A stretch of 8,364 bases of DNA from an uncultured Lachnospiraceae bacterium (GTDB taxonomy: Bacteria > Bacillota > Clostridia > Lachnospirales > Lachnospiraceae): assembly GCA_910585935.1 (NCBI GenBank), contig CAJUHN010000178.1, positions 1 through 8,364 of the forward strand. The letters run 5' to 3'. The notes beneath the pieces were generated by a model. The model saw only the letters and a list, made by a program, of their open reading frames with translations. It had not been told where the DNA came from and ran no database searches. Each line of letters begins with the position of its first letter. Within the stretch, counting starts at the first letter, position 1. The position numbers and the translations under genes are program-made. Shown here in pieces: positions 1 to 6,166 of the stretch.

Positions 1-57
1 GTCTGGAACGGAGCGAAAGCGCGGCTTCGCTGGAATACTTCCTTCCCGAAGCGACCC
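1..57 (-). repeat. Dispersed structured repeat, copy 1 (cut by window edge)
   Basis: Read on the minus strand, this begins with GGGTCGC (57-51), has a 17-nt arm unique to this copy, and then a 35-nt core (35-1) that matches the complete copy at 5751-5785 with one mismatch. The element continues past position 1, so its 3' half is not visible. It starts about 70 nt after the stop codon of the small lipoprotein gene and has the same orientation, so it would be transcribed as part of that gene's 3' region. It is far more GC-rich than its surroundings. No terminator-like hairpin with a T-run is seen between the gene and the repeat, so the repeat may itself mark the transcript end; that is inference. 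Confidence 0.85.
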
Positions 58-125
58 TTTGATTCTAAAGTTCCCTAAACTATACCTATATTTTCTATGC
101 TCTTTTTCTCAGACTTTTCCCTTTT

Positions 126-491
126 TTATTGAATAGTTTCTCCGCTTATACTTCCACTTCCCGTCGTATTTGTATTAGAATCAGAATTGGTAGCAGATGT
201 TTCATCTCTATTCTCTGTTCCTGTAATCCCTATATCCGTTGCTAAATCATCTACTCCATTTTCTATCCCATTTCCAATATCTTCTAACGCTCCACCATTA
301 GTTGTTCCATTTGTAGCTGCATTTGGCGTCGTCCCTTCATTTGTAGATTGTGTTTCATTGCCAGTGCCTGAAGTAGTCATCGTAGTATTGTTATCTGTTT
401 CACCATTATTATTGTTATCTCCACATGCAGTAAGCATACTCATTGTAACTACTATCATTGCAATCAATAGACCATTTTTCATTTTTCTCAT
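126..491 (-). CDS. Small Thr/Asn/Gly-rich lipoprotein of unknown function
   Basis: A 121-residue protein with a short positively charged N-terminus (MRKMK), a hydrophobic stretch at about 7-19 and a lipobox LTAC-G with the lipidated cysteine at 23. It is therefore predicted to be a membrane-anchored lipoprotein on the outer face of the cell membrane. The mature part is low complexity, dominated by T, N, G, S, D and E, with no lysine and only one arginine. A single less repetitive segment at about 68-88 (ALEDIGNGIENGVDDLATDIG) could form an amphipathic helix. An AAGGAG ribosome binding site at 501-506 lies 9 nt before the ATG; the second ATG (codon 4) is too far from it. The gene follows the DUF4340 gene in the same direction but is separated from it by a terminator-like hairpin, so it may be expressed only by read-through or from a promoter I could not identify. 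Small lipoproteins of this style occur in Clostridia, but I recognise no functional family. Confidence 0.8.
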   Translation of the reverse strand: MRKMKNGLLIAMIVVTMSMLTACGDNNNNGETDNNTTMTTSGTGNETQSTNEGTTPNAATNGTTNGGALEDIGNGIENGVDDLATDIGITGTENRDETSATNSDSNTNTTGSGSISGETIQ

Positions 492-518
492 AATAAATAT
501 CTCCTTTTCCTAAAATAA

Positions 519-566
519 ATTAATGACAAAGAGTCCATCTCTAAGAACATTCTCTTTGTCATTAAT
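519..566 (-). terminator. Perfect 15-bp hairpin, probable terminator or attenuator
   Basis: Positions 519-533 and 552-566 are perfect reverse complements (core ATGACAAAGAG / CTCTTTGTCAT), separated by an 18-nt loop. It begins about 20 nt after the DUF4340 stop codon. On the minus strand the second arm runs into TTATTTTA, a T-rich but interrupted run, which fits an intrinsic terminator of moderate strength. Because the lipoprotein gene starts 28 nt further on with no obvious promoter between, it could act as an attenuator that lowers expression of that last gene. An operator or RNA-processing site is an alternative reading. Confidence 0.6.
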
Positions 567-586
567 ATGTGCGTTTTCTCTATTTA

Positions 587-2038
587 TTATTCACTAAATT
601 TTTGAAATCCTTCCAAAATTGTACTTTTATAATTTTCAAAATCTCTTTTATTCACTAAATATCTAGCCTCTCCATTCACACTCGCAAGATAGAAATTTGC
701 GTCATACACAGCAAATTTTAACACAATATCTTCTTTTTCGTCATTTCTTTTAAAAGTCACCTGAAAATCAAGCCATTCCTTTTCTTCCTCTTCTATATCG
801 ATTACTTTTTCTGCATTAATTGAGATAATAGAGCGATAAAGACTGCGTATTTCTGATTCTCTTTGTTCTTGTTCTTCCTCTATGGTAGTACTTTCTTCTT
901 CTCCACTTTGATTTTCTCCCGAAGATGTCTTCGGAATATCTTTTAAACGAAAAATCATATCTTCTTCTTGTACTAACACTTCATCTACGGTTTCAATATT
1001 CACTAAAGCAAAATATTTATAGATATAATCATTCGCTGTATAGGACATAATAGAATCAATCGTGGATGCACCGATGAAATTTACTTTATTAGAACCTTCT
1101 TCCATCGCATAATAATATTCACCGCCATCACTATTTCCAATTAACATGGTATAAGACTTTTGTTCTAATGTTCCCGTTTTAGAATCTATATAGTGAAAAG
1201 AAATTTTTCCCTTGGGATTTGTAAATCCCATTTCTTCTAACTGTTCCTCCGTAAATGGAGAAGATTGAAAAGCAGCTAATTTTGCATACATTATATTTTC
1301 TATTTTCTGTAATTGTGTATCTATCAAGGAAGAATCTGCTGCGATTTCATGTTCAAATGGACTGGTAAGATACCAAGAAATCAAATTGCTGCTATCATAA
1401 GAAGATTCTTCTAATGTTTCCAATTTTATTTCCTGTCCATTCCAAGTTAAGGATAACTCATCAATACTAGAACTATCTATCGTTGGAAATATATCTGCCT
1501 GTGCCATCTCATATAATGGATAATCAAAATAGGAAAATCTATCACTTCCTATTGTATAAACACCTTCTACTCCATCTATATAAGCATAATAGTCAGATGT
1601 GATAGGGTTTTTAATCCCCAAATATAAAGTAGTCTGTTTTTTATCTGAGGTTGTTACTGTAATAGTATAAGCTGGTTTTTCTAATCCATACTCATTCAAA
1701 TTGTTTGTTGTTTCTTCTATTGTTCTAGTCGCAGCTAAATTTGTAAAAATACTGATCATATTGGTAAGATAATTCTGTAAAAGCGGCAGTTCTGGATTTG
1801 ATGTATATATCCATGTATCCTCTTTTTTTTCAAACTCCATTATATTATTTTCTTTTATATAAGATAGTTTCACAATATCTTCTTTGTTTAAATTTAATAA
1901 TGTTTTTGTTTCCTGTGTTTCTGTCTGTGTAGTTTCTTCTTCCTTTTGTTTTTTATTATTCATTATTATAATTCCATAGACTCCGATTAATAAAACAAGA
2001 AATATACCTAAAATAAATATTGTTTTCTTTTTTTTCAT
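587..2038 (-). CDS. DUF4340-type membrane-anchored protein, GldFG-like ABC partner
   Basis: From the chosen start the protein has 483 residues: a lysine-rich N-terminus (MKKKK), one transmembrane segment at about 6-26, a Glu/Thr-rich linker at 32-46, and a large extracytoplasmic region. Two similar modules are visible. One is at about 117-163 (YGLEKP, then LYLG, YYAY, VYTI) and the other at about 270-323 (MGFTNP, then MLIG, YYYAM, VNFIG), the pattern expected of DUF4340. A Glu/Ser-rich insert at about 370-394 interrupts the C-terminal third. Function is unknown; proteins of this family are commonly encoded beside GldG-like ABC auxiliary proteins, as here. An ATG 24 nt upstream (2062) is open but has no ribosome binding site. 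The ATG at 2038 has AAGGAG 9 nt upstream and shares one base with the preceding stop (TAATG), so translational coupling is likely. Confidence 0.88.
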   Translation of the reverse strand: MKKKKTIFILGIFLVLLIGVYGIIIMNNKKQKEEETTQTETQETKTLLNLNKEDIVKLSYIKENNIMEFEKKEDTWIYTSNPELPLLQNYLTNMISIFTNLAATRTIEETTNNLNEYGLEKPAYTITVTTSDKKQTTLYLGIKNPITSDYYAYIDGVEGVYTIGSDRFSYFDYPLYEMAQADIFPTIDSSSIDELSLTWNGQEIKLETLEESSYDSSNLISWYLTSPFEHEIAADSSLIDTQLQKIENIMYAKLAAFQSSPFTEEQLEEMGFTNPKGKISFHYIDSKTGTLEQKSYTMLIGNSDGGEYYYAMEEGSNKVNFIGASTIDSIMSYTANDYIYKYFALVNIETVDEVLVQEEDMIFRLKDIPKTSSGENQSGEEESTTIEEEQEQRESEIRSLYRSIISINAEKVIDIEEEEKEWLDFQVTFKRNDEKEDIVLKFAVYDANFYLASVNGEARYLVNKRDFENYKSTILEGFQKFSE

Positions 2039-3477
2039 TATCGATATCTCCTTTTTAACCATACGATAAAACCAACTATAAGAATCACTAATGGAATCAC
2101 AATTAAAATCAAAATGGTTAAATACGTTGATGTTTTTGCTGTAATCTGTAAACTTGACATACTAAAAGATTTCTCTTCAATGGCAATACTATTATCCATT
2201 TCGCAAAGCCATCCTAAACTATTTATCACTAATTCATAATTGCTTCCGCTTACCTGTAGATTCGCCGAATCATCTAACATATATCCTGAACTATATGCAA
2301 CTAATTTTGTTTCTTTATCATCATGAATCTCACTCACAGCTACTCCTATAGCAAATGGTCCATCTATATCTCCATCTTGTTTTTCAATACTTTGAGCCTG
2401 ACTATTTTGCAGCGTTCTTAAAAAAGAACTATCAGAAGTAGTTAATAAAGGAGCATATTCAATAGAACTTCTGGCTGTATCTGCTTTTCTCATTCCTTTT
2501 GCTTCAGGAAGGAAAATATTATAACGATTTTCTATAATGCTATTTGTGATATCATGTGCTTCTTTATTTGGTGCTAAATAATAGGGATAGGGATAAAAGA
2601 AATTGCCTCCATTCTTTTCTACAATTAATCCGTCAAATACTTCTATTCCATAATAATTTAATACCGTATTTAAATTTGTTTTTCCTCCTGTTTCATAGCC
2701 ATCTACCACAAATGCAGAACCGCCTCTTTCTAAATATTCTAATAGCTTATCAGATTCTTCTTTAGAAATATCCACTTTTGGCGCATTGATAATAATCCCT
2801 TTTGCATCATCTGGAACAGCTTCTACAGTAGCTAAATTTAAAGTCTTTAATTCAATATTTCCTTTGGTAATTAACTTAGATAGTTCTTCACTGATCTCTC
2901 CTTCTCTATGTCCTTCCAATGTATAAACAACCGGAAGATCATTTGTAGTGACATAATTAATAGCACTTGTAATTTGTCCTTCTCCATCAAATCCTGTAAT
3001 CTGCTCCCTGTAAGTATTATAATTCATACTCGTAGTATATAAATCAGAAGCTTGAATGAGTTTATATCTCTTTTCACTAACTACTAATAGACTTCCAGAA
3101 CTCACATTCTCTGTTGTATATTCTAATATAAAATTAGGATGTAAAATCGGATCTACCGTTTCTACTTTTATATGTTCAGAAAGCGCTTTATAATTATTTA
3201 ACATCTCCATCACAGTTTCATCTTCCGCGCCTGTCTGTGCAATGACATAAACAGTGATATCCTCTCCTAAGCCTTTCAAAAACTCTTTTGTCGTATCTGT
3301 CAAAGAATACATCTGATTAAAGCTCAAATCAAACTTTGTTACATTTGATGGTAATGCATTCACAATTAAATTAATTACTATTACTATTAAAATGGCAGCA
3401 GCGATGATTCCCACACTATAAGAACCACTTTTAAATTTACGATTTTGAAATGTTTCCTTCAGATTCTTTTTCACCAC
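2038..3477 (-). CDS. GldG-like ABC transporter auxiliary protein
   Basis: A 479-residue protein with a basic N-terminus, a transmembrane segment at about 22-42, a large extracytoplasmic domain and a second transmembrane segment at about 451-473 followed by a basic tail (KRRYR). The start of the soluble domain (FDLSFNQMYSLTDTTKEFL at about 49-67) and the segment VVYTLEGHREGEIS at about 183-196 are typical of the GldG / ABC_transp_aux family. In gliding Bacteroidota GldG works with GldA (ATPase) and GldF (permease). Here the same gene types occur in an organism that probably does not glide, so the substrate is unknown. The start is GTG with a second GTG directly after it; AGGAGG at 3483-3488 lies 5 nt upstream and overlaps the permease stop codon, and either GTG could be used. 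The reading frame is intact, and its stop overlaps the next start by one base. Confidence 0.9.
   Translation of the reverse strand: MVKKNLKETFQNRKFKSGSYSVGIIAAAILIVIVINLIVNALPSNVTKFDLSFNQMYSLTDTTKEFLKGLGEDITVYVIAQTGAEDETVMEMLNNYKALSEHIKVETVDPILHPNFILEYTTENVSSGSLLVVSEKRYKLIQASDLYTTSMNYNTYREQITGFDGEGQITSAINYVTTNDLPVVYTLEGHREGEISEELSKLITKGNIELKTLNLATVEAVPDDAKGIIINAPKVDISKEESDKLLEYLERGGSAFVVDGYETGGKTNLNTVLNYYGIEVFDGLIVEKNGGNFFYPYPYYLAPNKEAHDITNSIIENRYNIFLPEAKGMRKADTARSSIEYAPLLTTSDSSFLRTLQNSQAQSIEKQDGDIDGPFAIGVAVSEIHDDKETKLVAYSSGYMLDDSANLQVSGSNYELVINSLGWLCEMDNSIAIEEKSFSMSSLQITAKTSTYLTILILIVIPLVILIVGFIVWLKRRYR
2048..2053 (-). promoter_or_regulatory. Ribosome binding site that sets the DUF4340 start
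   Basis: AAGGAG on the minus strand lies 9 nt before the ATG at 2038. It falls inside both the end of the GldG-like gene and the eight-codon upstream extension, which has no such site before its own ATG at 2062. This favours the shorter protein and a TAATG stop-start overlap. Confidence 0.75.
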
Positions 3478-3486
3478 AATTTCCTC

Positions 3487-4353
3487 CTAGCTCCATCTTC
3501 TTTTCTGTATGGACTGCACAGTAAAAAATAAAAATAATCCTATCACTGATAAATAATAAATAATACTTGAAATATCTAAAATACCATTTTGAATCATATT
3601 ATTCGATGCAGAAGCTAAATCTAATGTATTTAATACTTTCGCAAATCCTCCTTCAAATATAGTTTTCTTTCCTATATAAAGGGCAAAAAGAATACCTTCT
3701 GCTATAATAAATAATCCTACAGATAAAATAATATTTTTTGTCATAATATAATAGCCCAGACAGAGCAATATCGTAAGTATAGTAAAAGCAATCAATGATG
3801 TAATAGCCGTATTAGATAAAAAGCTGGAAATACCAGTAATTAAATAAGTGACTAATAATACACTAAAAGAAATCACACCTGCAATAATTTGACTTTCTGT
3901 AATAGAAGAAATAAATAAACCAACTGCGATATAAGCAGCTCCTAATAAAAAAAATCCGAAAATAGCCAGATAAGACATTCCATAATCCAACTTTCCATAT
4001 CTTCCCATAATGAGAGGAAACGTACATATCACTAAAATAGGAATAAAAAATACTGTTAAAAGAGCTAAATATTTCCCCAATACAATTTGAAAAATAGATA
4101 TCGGAGAAGTATATAATAGTTGGTCTGTTTTATTTTTTTGCTCTTCAGAAAGAGCACGCATCGTCAAAAGAGGTACTAATATTAAAAATAAAAATGTAAC
4201 TGTAGATAAAGAATAACCAATTAATGGATATCCTCCATTTATATTATAAGCGATAAAATATATTCCCACCATCAATAAAACAAATGCCACATATACATAC
4301 CCCATCATGGAAGTAAAATATGATTTTAATTCTTTTTTATAAATTGCCTTCAT
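3487..4353 (-). CDS. ABC-2 family permease, GldF-like
   Basis: A 288-residue integral membrane protein with about seven or eight hydrophobic segments, roughly 17-36, 46-66, 96-118, 127-151, 158-178, 186-228 (two) and 261-281. After the second segment is the conserved ABC-2 signature MRAL-E----T-QLLYTSP at about 65-84, with the start MKAIYKKELKSYF typical of GldF / NosY-like permeases. It would form the membrane pore of the complex energised by the ATPase encoded just upstream. An ATG six bases earlier (4359) is open but only 1 nt from the AAGGAG, whereas the ATG at 4353 is 7 nt away, so I chose 4353. The gene overlaps the ATPase gene by 17 nt and is followed 9 nt later by the GldG-like gene, pointing to coupled translation in one operon. 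The substrate cannot be read from the sequence. Confidence 0.9.
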   Translation of the reverse strand: MKAIYKKELKSYFTSMMGYVYVAFVLLMVGIYFIAYNINGGYPLIGYSLSTVTFLFLILVPLLTMRALSEEQKNKTDQLLYTSPISIFQIVLGKYLALLTVFFIPILVICTFPLIMGRYGKLDYGMSYLAIFGFFLLGAAYIAVGLFISSITESQIIAGVISFSVLLVTYLITGISSFLSNTAITSLIAFTILTILLCLGYYIMTKNIILSVGLFIIAEGILFALYIGKKTIFEGGFAKVLNTLDLASASNNMIQNGILDISSIIYYLSVIGLFLFFTVQSIQKRRWS

Positions 4354-5434
4354 CTTCATTCTCCTTTTCCACGACTTCTGATTCAGATTTTTCTTCTAAA
4401 TCTTCCTCTATCATTTGTTCCTCTTCGCTTTGATCTTCTAACTCCTTTTTCTTATTTAATTTTTTAAAAAATCCTATCTTTTTTTCTGGTTTTACAGATG
4501 TAGTATCTGTTGTCAACTCTAAGAAAACTTCTTCTAATGACATATTAGAAGTTTTCATCATCATAATAGGACATTTTTTATCACTCAATTTATAGAAAAT
4601 TTCTTCTCTAATGTCCACATTTTCCGCACATTTCACTATAACATTCATACAATCTTTTTCTGCCGAATCGTGAAATTCTATTTCTTTTATCCCTTCTATT
4701 TCTGCAAATATTTGATTTATGATATCTTTTTGTCCCTTTATAGTCATTTCTAATACATTCGCTCCAAGCATTAACTTTCCTAAATTATCTGGTGTATCGC
4801 TTGCAACTAATTTACCATGTGAAATAATCATTACATAATCACAAATAGCGCTGATTTCAGAAAGAATATGGGAACTCAAAATTACAGTGTGTTTTTCACT
4901 CAAAGTTTTAATTAAATCTCTTATTTCAATAATTTGTTTTGGATCTAATCCAACTGTAGGTTCATCTAAAATAATAATTTCAGGATATCCTATTATCGCC
5001 TGCGCCAGTCCCACACGCTGTTTATATCCCTTCGACAAATTCTTTATCAACCTATCCTTCACATCTACAATCTTCACTAATTTCATAATATCAGCTATCA
5101 TCTGATCTTTTTCTTTATTAGGTATCTTCTTCAATTCTGCCACAAAATTTAAATATTCTAATGGTGTCATATCCATATAAAGAGGTGGCTGTTCTGGCAG
5201 ATAGCCAATACACTTTTTAGCCTTTTCTGGCTCATCAAAAATACTATAACCATTAATAATAACTTCTCCCTCTGTTGCGGATAAATATCCTGTCATAATA
5301 TTCATCGTTGTGGATTTTCCCGCTCCATTCGGTCCTAAAAAACCATAAATCTGTCCCTTTTCTACTTGAAAACTCAAATGGTCTACCGCCAAATGTTCTC
5401 CATACTTCTTCACAAGCTCACGTACTTCAATCAA
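4337..5434 (-). CDS. ABC transporter ATP-binding protein with charged C-terminal tail
   Basis: A cytosolic ATPase of 365 residues that should power the adjacent ABC-2 permease. It has all the catalytic motifs: Walker A GPNGAGKST at 34-42, Q-loop Q82 in PEQPP, signature LSKGY at 133-137, Walker B IIILDEP at 153-159, D-loop GLDP at 162-165, and switch histidine H189. The arrangement matches the GldA / CcmA-type ATPases paired with ABC-2 permeases. Residues about 225-305 form the usual C-terminal domain of this group. The last 50 or so residues are unusual: eight lysines in 315-330, then 18 Asp/Glu among 331-362. Many homologues end near residue 310, so this is an extension. The start is TTG with a strong GAGGAGGG 6 nt upstream (5441-5448); no better ATG is in frame. 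It is the first gene of the minus-strand operon. Confidence 0.93.
   Translation of the reverse strand: MIEVRELVKKYGEHLAVDHLSFQVEKGQIYGFLGPNGAGKSTTMNIMTGYLSATEGEVIINGYSIFDEPEKAKKCIGYLPEQPPLYMDMTPLEYLNFVAELKKIPNKEKDQMIADIMKLVKIVDVKDRLIKNLSKGYKQRVGLAQAIIGYPEIIILDEPTVGLDPKQIIEIRDLIKTLSEKHTVILSSHILSEISAICDYVMIISHGKLVASDTPDNLGKLMLGANVLEMTIKGQKDIINQIFAEIEGIKEIEFHDSAEKDCMNVIVKCAENVDIREEIFYKLSDKKCPIMMMKTSNMSLEEVFLELTTDTTSVKPEKKIGFFKKLNKKKELEDQSEEEQMIEEDLEEKSESEVVEKENEDEGNL
4361..4366 (-). promoter_or_regulatory. Ribosome binding site that sets the permease start
   Basis: AAGGAG on the minus strand is embedded in codons of the ATPase tail (Glu-Lys-Glu region). It is 7 nt before the ATG at 4353 but only 1 nt before the ATG at 4359, so the downstream ATG is the likely start. 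Confidence 0.75.
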
Positions 5435-5496
5435 AATATTCCCTCCTCTAAGCCTTCAAAATTTTTCCGAAAATTCCATAATACCTTACTTTTCAT

Positions 5497-5526
5497 TTTA
5501 TAAATTCTACTTGTAATATTTTCCAA
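5497..5526 (-). promoter_or_regulatory. Candidate promoter of the ABC operon
   Basis: On the minus strand, TTGGAA (5526-5521) and TATAAA (5502-5497) are separated by 18 nt, which would start transcription about 55 nt before the TTG start of the ATPase gene. The DNA here is so AT-rich that alternatives exist, for example TTCAAA and TATTAT with 17-nt spacing further upstream, so the exact choice is weak. Confidence 0.35.
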
Positions 5527-5729
5527 AAAATAAAAGCAGAATGATTCTCAAAAAATTTTATCGAACCTTATAATAGAATAATAAATAAATGTGTTTTTTC
5601 TTTGAAAATCTCAAACTAAATTATATTTTTTTTGAAAAACATTTTAAATAGTTCTTAAAAATAAACAGAAAATAACATAAATTTTTCTAATTTTTTCTTT
5701 TAATTTCTAATTCATACTATTTGACCAAA

Positions 5730-5879
5730 GGTTCGCAAAGGCAAGAAATGTTCCAACGAAGCCGCGCTTTCGCTCCGTTCCAGACGTAGCGGTACTAAAT
5801 TCGCGAACCCTAACGGGTTTGCTCATTAAGTGCCGACGTCTTCCAAGGGGCTTCTTTTGGAATCATTTCTTGCCTTTGC
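5730..5879 (+). repeat. Dispersed structured repeat, copy 2 (complete, about 150 nt)
   Basis: Nested pairings seen directly: 5735-5750 with 5864-5879 (16 bp perfect), then 5751-5756 with 5857-5862 (TTCCAA/TTGGAA, one bulged T at 5863), 5758-5763 with 5849-5854 (GAAGCC/GGCTTC), 5783-5787 with 5836-5840 (GACGT/ACGTC), 5790-5796 with 5829-5835 (7 bp with one G-T pair), and a terminal hairpin 5803-5810 / 5815-5822 with loop TAAC. The stretch 5764-5782 is mostly unpaired and almost invariant among copies. The element is GC-rich in AT-rich surroundings and contains no evident open reading frame. It could be a non-coding RNA, a palindromic mobile element or a transcript-end structure; I do not recognise the family. 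It lies in plus orientation between two divergent operons, so no upstream gene on that strand reads into it. Confidence 0.88.
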
Positions 5880-5905
5880 TAGTTTATTGAGTTTTCTAGT
5901 ATAAT
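5876..5905 (+). promoter_or_regulatory. Candidate promoter at the right end of repeat copy 2
   Basis: TTGCTA (5876-5881) and a perfect TATAAT (5900-5905) are 18 nt apart, with transcription pointing to ktrB about 255 nt downstream. The -35 hexamer uses the last four bases of the repeat's right arm. It matches the consensus less well than the nearer promoter at 6080 in the -35, but has a better -10. Confidence 0.4.
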
Positions 5906-6079
5906 GATAAAAGAGTCTGTATTGCTTAGATTTTAGTTTTTTTATTTTTCTAAATATAAATTGTTAAATAATGGTTATAAGTGAATGGTTTATGATAATT
6001 ATTGTTATTTTGCTTTGATGGAATATTTTTTTAGTGATGTGTTCATTTCGATTCTATTGTATAATTCCATAGATTATAC

Positions 6080-6108
6080 TTGAAAGAAATGAAAAACAGT
6101 GCTATAGT
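6080..6108 (+). promoter_or_regulatory. Probable ktrBA promoter
   Basis: TTGAAA (6080-6085) and TATAGT (6103-6108) have the ideal 17-nt spacing for a housekeeping sigma factor. Transcription would begin near 6115, giving a leader of about 50 nt before the ktrB ATG at 6167. The leader ends in an AAGGA ribosome binding site (6156-6160) 6 nt before the start codon. Confidence 0.6.
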
Positions 6109-6166
6109 GCATTAGTAGAGATTCGTTTATCAAGAATATAAAATACTATGAAATAAAGGAAAGAAC

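Larger units (their letters stand above)
5435..6166. other. Divergent intergenic region between ABC and ktr operons
   Basis: A 732-bp stretch with no convincing protein gene. It holds, from left to right: the ribosome binding site of the ABC ATPase, an AT-rich stretch with a candidate minus-strand promoter (5497-5526), the complete copy of the structured repeat (5730-5879), a candidate plus-strand promoter at its right edge (5876-5905), about 170 bp of AT-rich DNA, and a good plus-strand promoter before ktrB (6080-6108). I looked for a c-di-AMP (ydaO-type) riboswitch in the 50-nt and 250-nt leaders of ktrB and saw no recognisable one. Confidence 0.7.

Noticed and set aside
187..513. Plus-strand open frame of 108 codons opposite the lipoprotein gene
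   Set aside because: It is the antisense of a Thr/Asn-rich gene, giving a Val/Ser/Pro-rich product, has no good ribosome binding site, and the minus frame has a clear lipobox and ribosome binding site.
5715..5729. TACTAT as a -10 element that would start transcription right at repeat copy 2
   Set aside because: The position is tempting, but there is no acceptable -35 at the right distance and the other two copies do not have a -10-like hexamer at the same spacing.
5730..5879. CRISPR repeat or tRNA/rRNA fragment as explanation of the GC-rich repeat
   Set aside because: Copies are kilobases apart and in both orientations, with no spacer array; the fold has no tRNA cloverleaf or T-loop motif and no rRNA signature that I recognise.
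5993..6007. Fur-box-like sequence TGATAAT-T-ATTGTTA upstream of ktrB
   Set aside because: It matches 12 of 14 bases of the 7-1-7 Fur pattern, but the DNA is very AT-rich, the site is more than 70 bp upstream of the likely promoter, and neither neighbouring operon is an iron system. Chance is the better explanation.
6115..6166. Possible c-di-AMP riboswitch in the ktrB leader
   Set aside because: Potassium transporter genes in Firmicutes are often preceded by a ydaO-type riboswitch, but the leader from the best promoter is only about 50 nt, and the longer leader is AT-rich without the GC-rich conserved blocks of that class.
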